Source: Eulemur rufifrons
Taxonomy: Eukaryota; Chordata; Mammalia; Primates; Lemuridae
Length of the DNA: 64,000 nucleotides
Assembly: GCF_041146395.1 (NCBI RefSeq)
Contig: NC_091001.1
Span: forward strand, 102,260,965 to 102,324,964
Direction of reading: 5' to 3'
The position numbers and the translations under genes are program-made. The notes beneath the pieces were generated by a model. The model had not been told where the DNA came from and searched no databases. It was given only the letters and a program-made list of their open reading frames with translations. Below are positions 24,351 to 36,440 of this stretch, piece after piece (the first letter of the stretch is position 1; each line of letters starts with the position of its first letter).

Positions 24351-24734
24351 GTGCTCAGCACTGGGCCTCCCTGCAGCAGAGGGGATGCAGCTTTGCATTG
24401 AGTGGCCAATGCCTACGGGTATTGCTCTTTCCTGTTGAATTGAAATTGTTGCATCTCAATTTTTCGTTAGTTAAAAGCCAATTTAGGTATTCATATTTAA
24501 TTAAGAAATCTTTACCTTCCCTTAGTTCTAAAATTTAGTTCTTTTTGTTTTATTTTTATTAAGCAAATTATATGATTTTATGTTAGGGACAATATATTTT
24601 GCAACTGGTCGTTTTGTATTTCCCTTTTAGTGTTTGCTGGGCAAACATTCAAAGCTAAATATATTGCCCACTAATATTAGGGCTTGTGTTTTTAGGTACT
24701 GTCTTCTTCCCTGTTCCCATAAGCTCATCTTACC

Positions 24735-24980
24735 ACTTAATGTGTCTTTTTCCTTCCCCTTATGTTTCTCTCTCTCTCCGCTCTTCTACCCCCTCCTCAT
24801 TTGCTCTTCTTTCTCCTCTTTCTTCTTCTTCATATTTCTATCTCATGATACACATTTAATTCTTTTTGAATTGTGAAAGAGATAGAAAAGGAAAGAAGGA
24901 GAAAAGGAAGGCAAGTAAGCAGGACAGGAGGGAAGAAGAGAGGAAAGAACGCAGGGAGACAAACAGGGAAGGAATCTAGA
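24735..24980. repeat. Pyrimidine tract followed by purine tract
   Basis: A CT-rich block (about 24745-24845: 'ctctctctctcc', 'tctttcttcttcttc') is followed after some 40 bp by a GA-rich block (about 24875-24980: 'gaaaggaaagaaggagaaaa', 'gaagaagagaggaaag'). The two can pair imperfectly as an inverted repeat. Confidence 0.75.
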
Positions 24981-25247
24981 AAAATAACATCATGGAAAAA
25001 ATAAGTATAATATCAAGAAGATTAAAATCTAGAAGAGTCTACAAAGGTTACATACATGCAAGAGTTCAAGAATAATGAGGACAAAGAGAAAGGAAATTGG
25101 GGAAATTGAGGCCAAAGAAGAAAATGATGCTTATTTTTCCTGGAAAGAACCACTATTTGTATTTCTAGTCTTTCAAATTTGTCCATTAAATATTTCAATT
25201 GACTAAGATACTTTATATATTCAAGGAAATAACATATATTGCAGATA

Positions 25248-25285
25248 TATTATAGATAGACAGAGAGATAGATAGAAGATAGAAA
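25248..25285. repeat. Imperfect (GATA)n microsatellite
   Basis: 'tatagatagacagagagata' and 'gatagaagatagaaa' form a short, interrupted GATA/GACA tract. Confidence 0.7.
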
Positions 25286-26380
25286 ATAAAGATTTTAGAT
25301 CCTAGAAAGGGCTTCATTATAATCACAGGATTTCAGGGGAACGGCCAGAATTACGTCAATCCTCAATAAAAATAAGGCCACTTCAGTGTCATTCCCTGAC
25401 CTTGGAAGGATGCTGACCCTGGAAGTTAGATCTGTAGACAACATTTCAGATATGTTTATGAGGAAAGAAAATAGTAGGTATTTGGCAACCTTAGACAGTC
25501 ATCGGTAGGACTGAGGTTCCAATTTAGCCAACAACAAAATATTATTTTCCAAGTGTATTAGACACAAGAGAAAATAAATCGAAGATAGCTTGTCAGACAT
25601 CATCATCTGCTGGCCCTGCAACTCACACATGGGATCATTAATTCATGTGTTTGGGGATGGAGAAAACTTGGAGGTTCTTAGGAATGATGTTTTTCTTAGC
25701 CCAGAGCCCTTCCTAAATGTCATCGTTATTTGGCATCGTTTGTAGAGACTGTATATCTTGGGGGCTTTGAGAACTACTCACCCCAAATTCACACTTGCTG
25801 AAGAAATGGCAGTTGAAGGCATGATGTTGATAGTTTTAAAATCAGTGGTTCAGAAAGAAATGGGGTTGGTGCTGGGATATTTCATGCAGCCTTAGGATTT
25901 GGCTCCTGCCAGTTGGGGCTAGAGTGCAGGTGATGCAGTTGTAAGCTGCTGGAAGGGCCCACACCAAAGCCAGGCCACTGGAGTAAGAATAAATCATCTC
26001 TGATTCCCTTCTCCATTACCTAACAGACACACGATTAGCCATTCTGAAAATGGGTTATTTTCAAGTTCCCTGGAACTCGATGATAATTTAACTGTCCTTA
26101 GCAGACACCAACCCCAAAGATATACAAGATAAAAATTTTTTTAGAAATCAAAACTAATTTAGGAACACAGACTATACCCCTAAGTGGGAAAACTCAGATG
26201 ACTTTGGTGATCTGTGACTTTGAGAGTATCCAACATCCTCCATGACTGTTGATTTCTAGAAGCAATTAACATGTAGAGAAACCAGAGTAACCTGATTAAG
26301 TCACTCATTTGTAACCTGACTTTGCATAATCCATGATCATCACTATCAAAAGTAATAAATTCACTGCTTTATATTTGTAT
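25286..26380. other. No feature recognised
   Basis: About 1.1 kb without gene or named repeat. Confidence 0.4.
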
Positions 26381-26384
26381 AGTT

Positions 26385-26870
26385 CTCCCATAGACTATTG
26401 TGGGTAGAATTGTGTTCCTCAAAAAGACACATTGAAGTCCTAACCCCCACTACCTCGGAATGTGAACTTACTTGACAACAGTTGTCTTTGAAGATGTATT
26501 CAAGTTAAGATGGGCTGATATTAGATTAGAGTGAGCCCTAAATCAATGACTGTCATCCTTATAAGAAGGTCATATGAAGACACAGGGACTCAGATACAAA
26601 TGCAGAGGAAAGACACCTATGCAAAGACAGAAGCAGAATTTGAGTGATGTAACTGCAAGCCAAGAAATGCCAAGGATTTCCAGCAGCCACAAGAAGCTAG
26701 TAGAGAGGCATGGACAGGATTTTACCTAAGACTCTTCAGAAGGAACCAACTCTGTAAACACCTGGACCTCTCTTCTCTAGAACTATGAGAATAAATTTCT
26801 GTTATTTTAAGCCACCCAATTTGTGGTACTTTGTAACAGCAGCCCTGGGACACCAAAACCTAGACCATGG
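26385..26870 (+). mobile_element. MLT1-type MaLR LTR
   Basis: The LTR runs from 'tagaattgtgttcctca' through 'cacattgaagtcctaaccc', 'tacctcggaatgtgaactta', 'catccttataagaaggtca', 'gcaagccaagaaatgccaag', 'gagaataaatttctgttatt' and 'ttaagccacccaatttgtgg' to 'agcagccctgggacacca'. AATAAA precedes the U5 end. It resembles the MLT1B-D group. It is a solo LTR with no internal region beside it. Confidence 0.88.
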
Positions 26871-26984
26871 TGCACAATGACGCTGAAAATCTGATGTGAC
26901 TTTTTACGGGAAACCAGGTTAAATAGAATCACAGATGGCATCATCATAATGGTCACGTCTGCATTTCTTGTAGAATGACTGTGC

Positions 26985-27150
26985 CAGGCATTGAACTTTG
27001 CGTATTTCCAAATGAATATTTACCACACAAAATAAGAACGGTATTATTAGCTCCATTTTATAGAAATTGAAACCAAGGTTCAGAAAAGTTCTGTAACATA
27101 GCCAAAATCATACCCCTAATAAGTTGTAGTGCCAGAATTTGAGCACACTT
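26985..27150 (-). mobile_element. MIR SINE, antisense
   Basis: 'ctccattttatagaaattga', 'aaccaaggttcagaaaag' and 'aagttgtagtgccagaattt' match the antisense MIR core and head. Confidence 0.75.
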
Positions 27151-27159
27151 TCAGTCTAA

Positions 27160-28115
27160 ATCAGAACCACCAGCACTTAAACATTAGTGTAGAACACTCC
27201 ACTATACCGACTCAAAAGTGAGGGTAAAAGTAGAAGATTATCTTATCCCAGATTCCTCATTTTATAAATGAAGAAACTCAAATCTCTGTGCAGAAGATAA
27301 ATTTTACTTAGGAACACACATGCTACTCCTGATGCTAACACAGGTCTTTGGTCTCTTGTTCCATCATACCATGCCAAGGATACTATTTCTTCCTGCACCA
27401 TTGACACCTTTCAGTGTGCCCTTTATATTTGTGCATGCCCTATTTACCAGGAGATTTGGGAAAATATAAAGAAACAGTGAGTATGTGAATCCTTTGGTGC
27501 ATCATCCTCAGGAAGAGCCAAAGGTGGAACAGTGATTAATTCTGGAAGGTCTATACTGGTCAATTAGCTTCCCTGGGCCAATAGGTCTTTCCTTGCTTTC
27601 TGACTTGAGACACATGGATATTTGTGTTCCAAAGTCATGTCCTTGGCTGCTTATCGGAGGAGTTACAAAAATGCCAAGGGACATCAATGCACGGACCAAG
27701 CCAATATCACAGCTTCAATGTCACAAGAGTGAAGTGCTCTTGGATCATTAGGTGCTCTTGCTGTCACCTAACAGTGAACACCTTTTTCTCTGATCTACTT
27801 CTTGTCAAGAGATGTGTTAGAAAAACTTGGAGACCAGAATGATCTACAGTGCTGAGGTGACATGGTGTTCTTCCAGCTCAGCACATACACAGAACTCTCC
27901 TTAGGAAGACATAGGAAAGCACATGTGCCAAGTGTTAAGGAAACTGATGATGCAAATCTTTGACAACTGTGGTAGGACATCTTGTTCATTTTCCTAGATG
28001 GCATTTAGTATTTCAAGAATCTTATATCTTTATTATATTTATTAATAAACTAATAATTTAATTATTTTAAGTTTGACTTATTAATTCCACTACTAGGAAA
28101 TAAGTAAATATAACA
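27160..28115. other. No gene recognised
   Basis: About 950 bp. Two minus-strand frames (27508-27699 and 27795-28004) lie in series but show no recognisable domain. 28020-28100 is very AT-rich. Confidence 0.4.
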
Positions 28116-28119
28116 TAAT

Positions 28120-28325
28120 GCATAAGGACATAGGCATTGGGCTCAAATAATTTTGAATTTGCTTACTGGCTATGTGGCCCTTGATGAGCATTAATCTCTC
28201 CAAACATCGGGTTTCTCACTTATAAAATGAAGATAGTAATCAGTTTAGAGGGTTATTATGAGGATTAATTAAGATAACACATGTAAAGTACTTAGCCATG
28301 TAACAAAAAACACAAAATATAAATG
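28120..28325 (+). mobile_element. MIR SINE
   Basis: 'ggcattgggctcaaataat', 'gcttactggctatgtggccc', 'cacttataaaatgaagatag', 'ttattatgaggattaattaa' and 'acatgtaaagtacttagcca' follow MIR from head to 3' part. Confidence 0.85.
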
Positions 28326-29756
28326 TAAGTGTTTATTATTATACTGAGGTAATTTGATAAAACAAAGCTTCATACGAAAAAATATTCATTGCAGTGTCAT
28401 ATATGGAAAAATGGAAGAAAGAGGGAGCAATCTAATGGCCTGAAGTATGGGATTATTTGAAAGCATTTTGTGTCAAAATCCATGTATTTTTTTTCTTGGA
28501 ACACAAGATTGAACAAAGCACTGACCTTGAACTTGAAGATATCAGAATCTGGTTGAGATAATGAGCATATAAATAGGCAAGTACAATACAATCAATTTGA
28601 GGATGGAGGTCTAAGCAGGATGCTATGCGAGCACAGAAGAATGGCATCCAAACGTCTACACCTAACCTGTGGATGCAGGAATGGTTTAAGAAGGAAACGG
28701 ATTATGCACCAGTTGAAGGCAGTCAGTACCCTAGAGCCTGGTCTACTCCTTCTAGTACTCAATACATAACAGTTGTTGAAAGAAATTTTAAAAGTTTATT
28801 GGATAACCCAGAATTACCCCATTTTTTTTTTTGTTCTGAATCAAGGACACTTCCAGTTTTAAAATCTACAAGGTAACTTCCTGTACTTTTAAGTAATGAT
28901 TTCAAATTTTCCTGAAGCTTGAAAATTGTAATCTCAACGTGTTTACTAAAATGTATTCTCATATAATCTCCATTAAAAAGAAACATATTTAGATCACACC
29001 CAAAAATATCAAAATTAGAGAAATTTCCTTAGCTGTAACCTCCAGTATAGCTAAGAGCTTCCAATTTCATGTCACATTCTATGCTTATGTTATCAAAATA
29101 TAAAAAGGACACTACATTAATAGCCATTTCTAGGATTAAGAGCATTTAAATTATACAATAATCAAGTAGATTTATTATAAATTTTACTAAGATTCTGTTT
29201 GGGTTTAATGCCAGGAAAGCTCCCCTCTCCTACTCAATGTAGATAGTTTAACTTCAGTGAATGTACTAAAACTGATAGCATCCACTCTTCAGATATAAAC
29301 TAGCACTATGTCTGCAGAATTGATAAGGAAATTATTTTCTCTAAAACAAAGCCAAAGGAAAAAGATAAAAAGGAAATGGCACACTTGATTCTTTATGTTT
29401 TTAGATGACAATTAAAGCACTTGGGATTGTCTACCATTTGAGCAGCCTCATTTTTCACAAAACAAAGTTATCTTAGGAATTCCTCACTCCAAAACTGAGA
29501 TTATGGTCTCAATTTAAAGTATAAAATCTGTGTTTAAACCATACACCCATTTTCAAAGCACAAGTTAAAAACCAGCAGCATACTTAAAAGCAAAGTCAGA
29601 AAATTGATAAATAGTTCATCAGTCTCTGCATTTTGCTTTGATGTTAGAAACCAATATCAGGAAGAAGAAAATAAAACTGCTCTTCCTTAATTTTATTTTA
29701 CATTTGGCATTTACAGTCTTAATATGTAGTATTAAAAAAGTCAAATAGGCAAGAGA
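28326..29756. other. No feature recognised
   Basis: About 1.4 kb, AT-rich, without gene or named repeat. Confidence 0.4.
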
Positions 29757-29773
29757 AAACACACAGACACACA

Positions 29774-29806
<33 letters not shown>
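29757..29806. repeat. (CA)n microsatellite
   Basis: Interrupted at its left end (cagacacacacaaac), then pure CA to 29806. The Cys/Val-rich minus frame across it is an artefact. Confidence 0.95.
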
Positions 29807-29808
<2 letters not shown>

Positions 29809-31400
29809 AAATATGCTCTGATCCATAAACTTACCTCTGCTCCAGAATGCCAAGTATAGTGATTTCTAGGGCTCTAGCATGCTGTCCCTATAATATATCA
29901 AACTGCTTGTCCCCAGGATGGATAACCAGAAACATAGCACAAAAATGTTAATTTAATGATATAGTCAGTAAAATTGTAGTAAAAATTGTATTTGTGTAAT
30001 GGGACAAACTGTAACATCTAAAGGTCTCAACAAAACAATGCCATCTCATATATTGTTCCCCAAAGAATGAAACTTGTGATAATTTGTATTTAATTCCTAT
30101 GATCTGCTTCTATCTTTGTTGAAATGTAAAAACCCAAATTTTACAAAACTGCATCCCAGTACAAAAATGAGGGCTTAATAAATATGGGTGCAGTTTAAAC
30201 AGAATATTACATGGAAGCTAACAAACACTGAGGAATCCTTTATTTGACAAAGCTAAAAATTTCTATTACTTAATCTTGAAAATATTTGCTGCTTGTCATT
30301 TATTTATTGCTGTTGTTATTTTACTCTGCTCTAATTTTTTCCTGTTAATTTCTGTAAATAATTACTGGTGGCCCACTATGTGCCACGCATATACTAGTCA
30401 CCACAGACAGAAAGATATATCTGTATATGTAAGCCAAGGTCCCTGTCTTTAAGCAACTCAGTTTAGTCAGAAATACACACAAGCAAACAGACATTTATAA
30501 TTCACATTTTATATATTAGCCTCCAATATCATCACCGAAAGCAAAAGATCAGAAATTCTTCCTGTCTTGACTTCTGCCTTACTGATTCAATTAGCTTAAA
30601 AATTTGCTGAAACACTTAGCTCCTTCTCCATATTTTCCTAAGCATAATGGAACAGTCTAGGCCTCACTCTATAAAAGGTTGTATAATATCTGATTTACTC
30701 CTACGACAAGTAAGGCCTAAAAGGCAGTAACATCTAGCCACCCAGCGGGAATGCTTTCAAGATTGGATCATGTTTTTATTCTTGCAATGCACCATTTAAG
30801 AGCTACTGTGGTTTTCTGAAGTTCCATTTGTGGGGAATCAAACATGTGGGCATTCTTTTTTATACTGCATTATGCTCTGTTATACTACTGTTCTCCAAAG
30901 TTTTTACCTTTTCCTCCCTAAAATAAAAAGTATCTAAGCTTTAGGGTAAAGTGTTCATGGTACTCTATATTAAAGCTCTGCTCCTTTCAAGATGAAACAA
31001 AATAACCTCACAACTGTACAGAAACCAGCCAACATTCCATAACAAAATTTACTGTAAATACTTGATTTTGGTAAGGAATTCCTAATATGGCTGTTTAATT
31101 TAATAACTACAGGATACTACTTCCTCTGTACAGATTTTCAAAACTTAAATAAACCTAGCATTCCTATCAGCTATTTATTTACAAAAATATTTGACATTTT
31201 TTCTCCTTGGCAGGATTAACGACTTACGTTACAGTTACAATTGTAAGGAAAGAATGGTTTTACATGTTTGTCATTTTATATCAAATTTGAATAATAACAG
31301 CTAAAAGGACATTTAATCCAAAAGTCAAGAGGAAATGTGAAATTGTAGCCACACTCATATTCTTCATGTTTTAAAAACTATACAATCAAAATGTCTTTGT
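29807..31400. other. No gene recognised; one possible L2 end
   Basis: About 1.6 kb of AT-rich sequence. At 30370-30475 'cactatgtgccacgcatata' and 'aaggtccctgtctttaagca' resemble an antisense L2 3' end. Confidence 0.4.
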
Positions 31401-31404
31401 AGAA

Positions 31405-31560
31405 CAACAACAAAAACTAGAGCTGGAAGAAAATTTGGAGATCAAGTTAAACTAAACCATTTTACAAATGATAAAACTGGAGTTCAATAGGTTCAGTGGC
31501 CCAAGGTCACACAGCTCAGTCTCAGTCAAGCCACAACAAAAGCCCAGGTTAATGACTCCC
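31405..31560 (-). mobile_element. MIR-type SINE, antisense
   Basis: 'ttttacaaatgataaaactg', 'gttcagtggcccaaggtcac' and 'acagctcagtctcagtc' are the reverse complement of the MIR core. The left part ('agctggaagaaaatttggag') fits the MIRc/MIR3 3' end. Confidence 0.7.
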
Positions 31561-31853
31561 TGTCTAATTATTTTCATGGGTGTCAGGTCACAGTGATTGA
31601 TTTACAGATACAGCACATCATCCTTCCAGGATTCCTCTGTAGCTAGTCATCAGAACACACATAGAGCCAAGGTCTCTATCTGCAACTTTGTAGCATTTCT
31701 CGGGGTCAAGCACAATCCCTGAAGTCCATGAATAAGGAGATCTTAAGTCTAGAAACTAAATAAAAACATTCCCAGCCTGTAGTCAGGGAGAAGATGGGTA
31801 TAGTCAAAGGATAACCCCCTAGGAAAAGACTAAAGTAAAAAAAAAAGAAAACA

Positions 31854-31899
31854 AAAAGGCCAGGCACCCACTGCAGGTCAGCATGTTGCCTGGCCTTTT
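31854..31899. repeat. Perfect 13-bp inverted repeat (hairpin)
   Basis: aaaaggccaggca (31854-31866) and tgcctggcctttt (31887-31899) are exact reverse complements separated by a 20-nt loop that contains the palindrome ctgcag. An A-rich run (31835-31857) abuts the left arm. It is not part of a repeat I recognise. Confidence 0.9.
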
Positions 31900-32119
31900 C
31901 ACCAGTTAGAAATTCTGCTCTTTAACAGAAAGTCTTTCCAGTTTCCCTAAAATCTGCTGTAGGGTAGAGAGATGGTCATACCAGAATGGACCATGGGATG
32001 GCAGCTTGGAGAGACAGAACAGAGCAGGAGGCAAGATTCAAACCAGTGTTCATCTAGTATATGGCCTATTCTCAGTCAGTGCGAGAGGAAACCTAGCTCT
32101 CTGAAAACAAATTCCTACT

Positions 32120-32580
32120 GATGATAACCCAGCATTTCCTTTCCACAATCCCCATAAAACATCCTTCATTCCAGCTACTCAGACTGCTCTTCATTCTCCA
32201 GACAGAGCTTATACACACTCCCACCTCCACATTCATGTTCATGGCATATTTTCCTAGCATGACTTTTTCCTTTTCTATATGCATTTACCAAAATCCACGC
32301 TTCCTTTAAAGCCTTTCTATATCTCTCTTCCTCCATGTGGCTTTCCCAGTCTCTAAATCTAATGTAATCTCTACATTTTGTTCCTACGGTATTTTTCTTT
32401 GTGCTTCTCTGTTACATTTAATGTCCCCCCCCCCCCACCATTGGGAATAATAATTCCCAAAGGAGAGTCTCCCAATTAGAACATGAAGGGATGAATCTGA
32501 TTCATCTTTCTAACCTTTTAGTGTCCAGCTCAATGCCTGGCACATGGGCTCCCTAAGCATTTGCTGAGTTGACACCAGTT
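32120..32580 (+). mobile_element. LINE-2 3' end
   Basis: 'ctttaaagcctttctatatc', 'cctccatgtggctttcccag', 'ctaatgtaatctctacattt', then 'agctcaatgcctggcacatg' and 'ctaagcatttgctgagttga' follow the L2 3' region. A C12 run (32425-32436) interrupts it. Confidence 0.75.
32425..32436. repeat. Poly(C) run, 12 nt
   Basis: Twelve consecutive C inside the L2 copy. Rare in this AT-rich window; a possible sequencing or assembly length error. Confidence 0.9.
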
Positions 32581-32581
32581 A

Positions 32582-32609
<28 letters not shown>
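32581..32609. repeat. (AC)n microsatellite at the L2 end
   Basis: About fourteen AC units directly follow the L2 3' terminus, where L2 normally ends in a short microsatellite-like tail. Confidence 0.9.
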
Positions 32610-32612
<3 letters not shown>

Positions 32613-33955
32613 AATTACAGAAGCTCTAGTGTTATTAATTGCTGATGCTAATCTTAGCATTTCTGGTACAGTAGCAATTCCACTTTATTCTTCTGCTCTT
32701 CTCATCCTATCCTTCTTCATCTGATTATTATTATTATTTGTATTTTTATTCTGATCTTGATCAAGAGCTCAGAAAACTACTGCCTGTAAAACCTGTCAGC
32801 ATATATGCACAGGCTTGGCTGCTGTGTGGAGCCTACAGGTCTTGGCTCCATTTGGTACAGTACAAGATAGTATCTCCTCTCTTAAATCAACCAAGATTCT
32901 GAGTAGCAGAGAAAATCTCTGGCTGTGCTTCTTCATGCCATGGCATATATAAATTATGCCTGACCATTAAGACATAAAATAAAGGAACCTTAAAAATGCA
33001 GGAAACTATAAATTACCCTGGAAATGTTTTAATCTCTCACTATCAGTTCTTCCTTGGATCACAATCAAAGTGTATCCTATTTTTAAAAAGCCCTTATGGG
33101 TTTCTTCTCCACCAGAATGCCTTGCTTCAAGTGAATGTCTGGGATGGAGGAAAAGCCATTTATGTTTTAGTGTAACATCTCAAAATGATATATTTCATTT
33201 TTCTCAATTAAATTGTGAGCCCTCATGAATTCATGTTCTGCTTCTGAGTAAAAGAACTTTGAGAAACAATGGCCATTTCACATAGAGAAACTTTACCACA
33301 AAATATTATTCTGTAAAATTATCCAAACAACTCTGCTAAAACAGCTGTTCAAACATCTGGATGACTCCATCACAAAAACCTCTTTCCTTATGGGTCTCCC
33401 CCAAGGAGCATACCCTACACCAAGGTCTTCATGATAACTGATGACAGTGGAAACACCAGTTGTCCAAGTCAAAATCACTAGGCTCCACATCACTGGAATG
33501 AATAGAACCCCATTTAGGAAGTACTCATTTACAAGAACAAATAAAATGTATTTATTTATCCAAAAAGAAAGCAAACTGTTCAAACAAAATTTATTACTTA
33601 TTATGTTAACCCTGAAATATATCTGCATGCATATATTTGTATACATTTATACATGTAGGTGTATTTATTTATGTATTCACATATATTCACTTCCCAACAT
33701 TCAGACTATCTGTCAACAGTCTCTTAATTCCTTACAATCTGTATTCGAACTTTACCATAAAATGAATGATCACACTTATATTTGGTCTCATAAACTATTC
33801 ATAAAATATTTTGGTGTCTTATAAAGTATGTGGCTTATATTACTATAAAAGGAGGAAAGACAAGTGAGACATCTTACAAAGATCTGGGTTTCGAACCATT
33901 GCAAACACACACATTTCCATAAACTCAACAGATGTGAGTCCAAACATTCTGAGGA
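32610..33955. other. No feature recognised
   Basis: About 1.3 kb. Overlapping frames at 33293-33646 (minus) and 33441-33824 (plus) are hydrophobic or basic but have no domain or splice context; they look like AT-rich chance frames. Confidence 0.4.
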
Positions 33956-33959
33956 CAGC

Positions 33960-34085
33960 ACAGAATGCAAATTCATTGAAGGAAGAGACCAGGTCTACTT
34001 AGGTCTGTATTTCTAGTAATTAGTCTAGGATATAGGACACAGGACACAGTTGGTGCCCAATAAATATTTGTAGGCTAAATAAACA
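33960..34085 (+). mobile_element. LINE-2 3' end
   Basis: 'gaagagaccaggtctactt', 'ggacacagttggtgccca' and 'aataaatatttgtaggcta' match the terminal L2 sequence ('..ggcacatagtaggtgctcaataaatatttg'). Confidence 0.75.
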
Positions 34086-34329
34086 ACTGCCTAAATGAAC
34101 TCTGTAAGAGCATCATGTAATGGGAAGAGAGAAATTAGGGGAGTAGGTTTGAGTCATGATTTCAGTATCTTCTGGTTTCATAAATTGGCCAACCCATAAT
34201 TATGCTTTGGCTTATAATTCGGTCAGAGACTAAGATTCTCTTAACTCACCCTCCTGTCATGATACAAAAGCAATCCTCAAGGTGTGCTGTGGGATCCAGG
34301 TGAGGAAACGTTTGGAAGTCTTATAACAG

Positions 34330-34440
34330 TAACAAGTAGCGTTCATTGATAGCCAGCTCTGTGTAAAGCCATTTCCATGATTTGTTCCCTAATTCCCATA
34401 ATATTTTTTCCAGCAGGTGCTAGTATCTTTATATTACAAA
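34330..34440 (-). mobile_element. Possible MIR fragment, antisense
   Basis: 'agccagctctgtgtaaagcc', 'cctaattcccataatat' and 'gcaggtgctagtatctttat' resemble the antisense 3' half of MIR. Weak. Confidence 0.4.
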
Positions 34441-34466
34441 AAGAATTGTATACCTAAGTCCCCTGT

Positions 34467-34495
34467 GTTTGTTTTGTTTTGTTTTGTTTTGTTTT
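34467..34495. repeat. (GTTTT)n microsatellite
   Basis: About five GTTTT units; on the minus strand it reads (AAAAC)n. It lies about 165 nt downstream of the stop of the minus-strand frame at 34659-34940, so it could be a decayed poly(A) tail. Confidence 0.9.
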
Positions 34496-34658
34496 ATGTT
34501 AGTAGGTAGAGGTAGATCTTCCTCTGGCCACATTGCAGTCACTCAGTCAGAGGCTAACACCTGGACAGAAAGTAGGTAAACCAGCTTTTGAAGTCAAATC
34601 AGAATGTGCATGAAAGTGCTCTGGAAATATGTCAAAGCACACCCAGTGGAAGATTCTA

Positions 34659-34940
34659 TTAATAAGAGGGTTTCATATCTGGTTCATAGGAATTAAGATA
34701 GTCATTGAACACATTTTCCTGATTCTGAAGCCTCGCATGATATTCAGGTTTCGCATACACCATGTTCCAAAGCAGGTCAGATAATAAAGTGGTGGTGGTA
34801 AGAAGCCCAAATAATATAAAATCACTCTTTCCTACAGTTCTGGGAATAAAAGAGAAAAGGAAACTCAAGAACCCGAAGACTGTGCCAGAAATTCCATTGT
34901 GCAAGGAGGATACTGTCTTCAAAGCAGCCAGTGCCTCCCA
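34659..34940 (-). other. Unassigned open frame with two hydrophobic segments (possible exon or retrocopy)
   Basis: The minus strand is open from a TAG just above 34940 to TAA at 34659, about 93 codons. There is no ATG at the head; the first usable codon I see is TTG at 34922. The product has two hydrophobic stretches ('TVFGFLSFLFSFIP' and 'FILFGLLTTTTLLSDLLW') and a hydrophilic tail ending 'NSYEPDMKPSY', like a small two-pass membrane protein. I do not recognise the family. No strong splice acceptor lies at its head. An (AAAAC)n tract follows the stop by about 165 nt, so a processed pseudogene fragment is possible, as is chance. Confidence 0.25.
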
Positions 34941-36295
34941 CTACTCTCTGTTTTGATCTACAGCCCATCACCAACTTCGTTAAAACTATCCAACAACCTA
35001 AGGATCAGATCCCAACTAATTCTGAGGAAATGCCACATCTCCTAAGGCAAGTGAGAAAAGGCCATTTCATTTGTATGGCAGTATGAGCAAAAATGTCATC
35101 TGAAGGAGGCTGGAGGGAAAAGTGAGAGCAGTTAGACATTATAAATGAACATTCCTTCCTCTACAATGTCTTACAGGGAAAAAGAAAGAATTCTGGGCCA
35201 GATAAGGAGCCCAAGCCAGAGATACTATAGCATTTTACAGCTTGAGGTCACCAGGAGGGGTACGGGGGCGGCCAGGACAGAGGAGCAGAGCAAGTGCTAA
35301 ACCAGGCAGTGTGGGGAAGTGTGTGGGGTTAGTGCTGGGAGGCTGTCAGGGGAGAACAGGGAAAGAGAGAGGGGGAGGCATCCATGAAGGTGTCTGGGGC
35401 TGCTTGAGAATATCAGATTTCTTCCTGAGAACAATGGGTCCACATGCACAGTGACAGACTCTAAATCAAGAAGAAACTAGAAATAGGAGGCTAGCCCACA
35501 GGGAGATTGCTACCAAGAGCCCTCCCTCTCCAGGCAAGATAAGTAGTTATGTCAGATCGTTCCACCCTTGGAATGAAATCCATTCGTGAACTTGGGAGAT
35601 ATAAAGCAAAAGATAGAGGAAGTCTCAATTGGGGAGTTAATTGAAGAGTAGAAAAATGCAACTTTCAAGAGTTATACATGGCAGAGAGAATGACATAAGA
35701 GGTTCTGAAATTACAACTGAAGAGAAGTGCCATTTATTCAGGAGCTGCTGAAAATTCCCAGAAGGGAACATGTGCTGGAGTTGGCTGTGATGAGCTGGGC
35801 TGTATTCACCGATTCACCTAGAGGAATTCAGAAAATTCCAGGAGAAAGCATAATGAGGCTACAAACTGGGACCAGGGGACTCCATCAGATTCATACCTTT
35901 CACTAAATATTCAAGGCGTTGGGAAGCTTGTGAGTCTGTTTTTCTCATCTGAGAAAGCCGAATTATAGTGTGATCGTTCTCCTGTTATACGGTTGAGAAG
36001 AATAAATTTCTCCCCCTCTCTCCAGCTCCCAGGATTCAGAAAGTCTCTTCAGTACTTTCAGCAACAAATTCTAGGATATCTTGTTGTTTATGTTCTAATT
36101 TTTCAGCTCTTTAAAATGCATGATCTCCCAAGGAATTCAGACAGAGGTCCCTATTTCTTTCCCAATTTATGTGTCCCAATCACAAATCTCTACAGCCCAA
36201 GCATGAACATGAACACAGGCTGGAGCTGCCGCCAGTCTGTATTGCATAGCAGTGTCTTTGAAAAGGCTCATCCCAGAGCTACGGTGATGACTGGT
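34941..36295. other. No gene recognised
   Basis: About 1.35 kb. A G-rich patch at 35255-35375 ('gtgtggggaagtgtgtgggg') resembles the ancient repeat type seen at 42500-42700. No exon identified. Confidence 0.4.
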
Positions 36296-36299
36296 GTTC

Positions 36300-36440
36300 T
36301 GAGGACCACGATAATCATAATGAAAATACTGACAAAGCTGGCATCCATATTTTACAAAAGAGGAATCTGTTTCACAGAGAGACTAAATGATTTCCTCAAG
36401 ATCACAGACCAACATTTGTACTCAAGAAGGTTAGTGTGAG
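36300..36440 (-). mobile_element. MIR SINE fragment, antisense
   Basis: 'ttttacaaaagaggaatctg', 'cagagagactaaatgatttc' and 'ctcaagatcacagaccaac' are the reverse complement of the MIR core. Confidence 0.65.

Noticed and set aside
27508..28004. Serial minus-strand frames as a processed pseudogene
   Set aside because: No recognisable protein, no poly(A) tail and no target duplication seen.
33293..33824. Overlapping 117- and 127-codon frames on opposite strands
   Set aside because: AT-rich composition, no domains and mutual overlap; one or both must be spurious.
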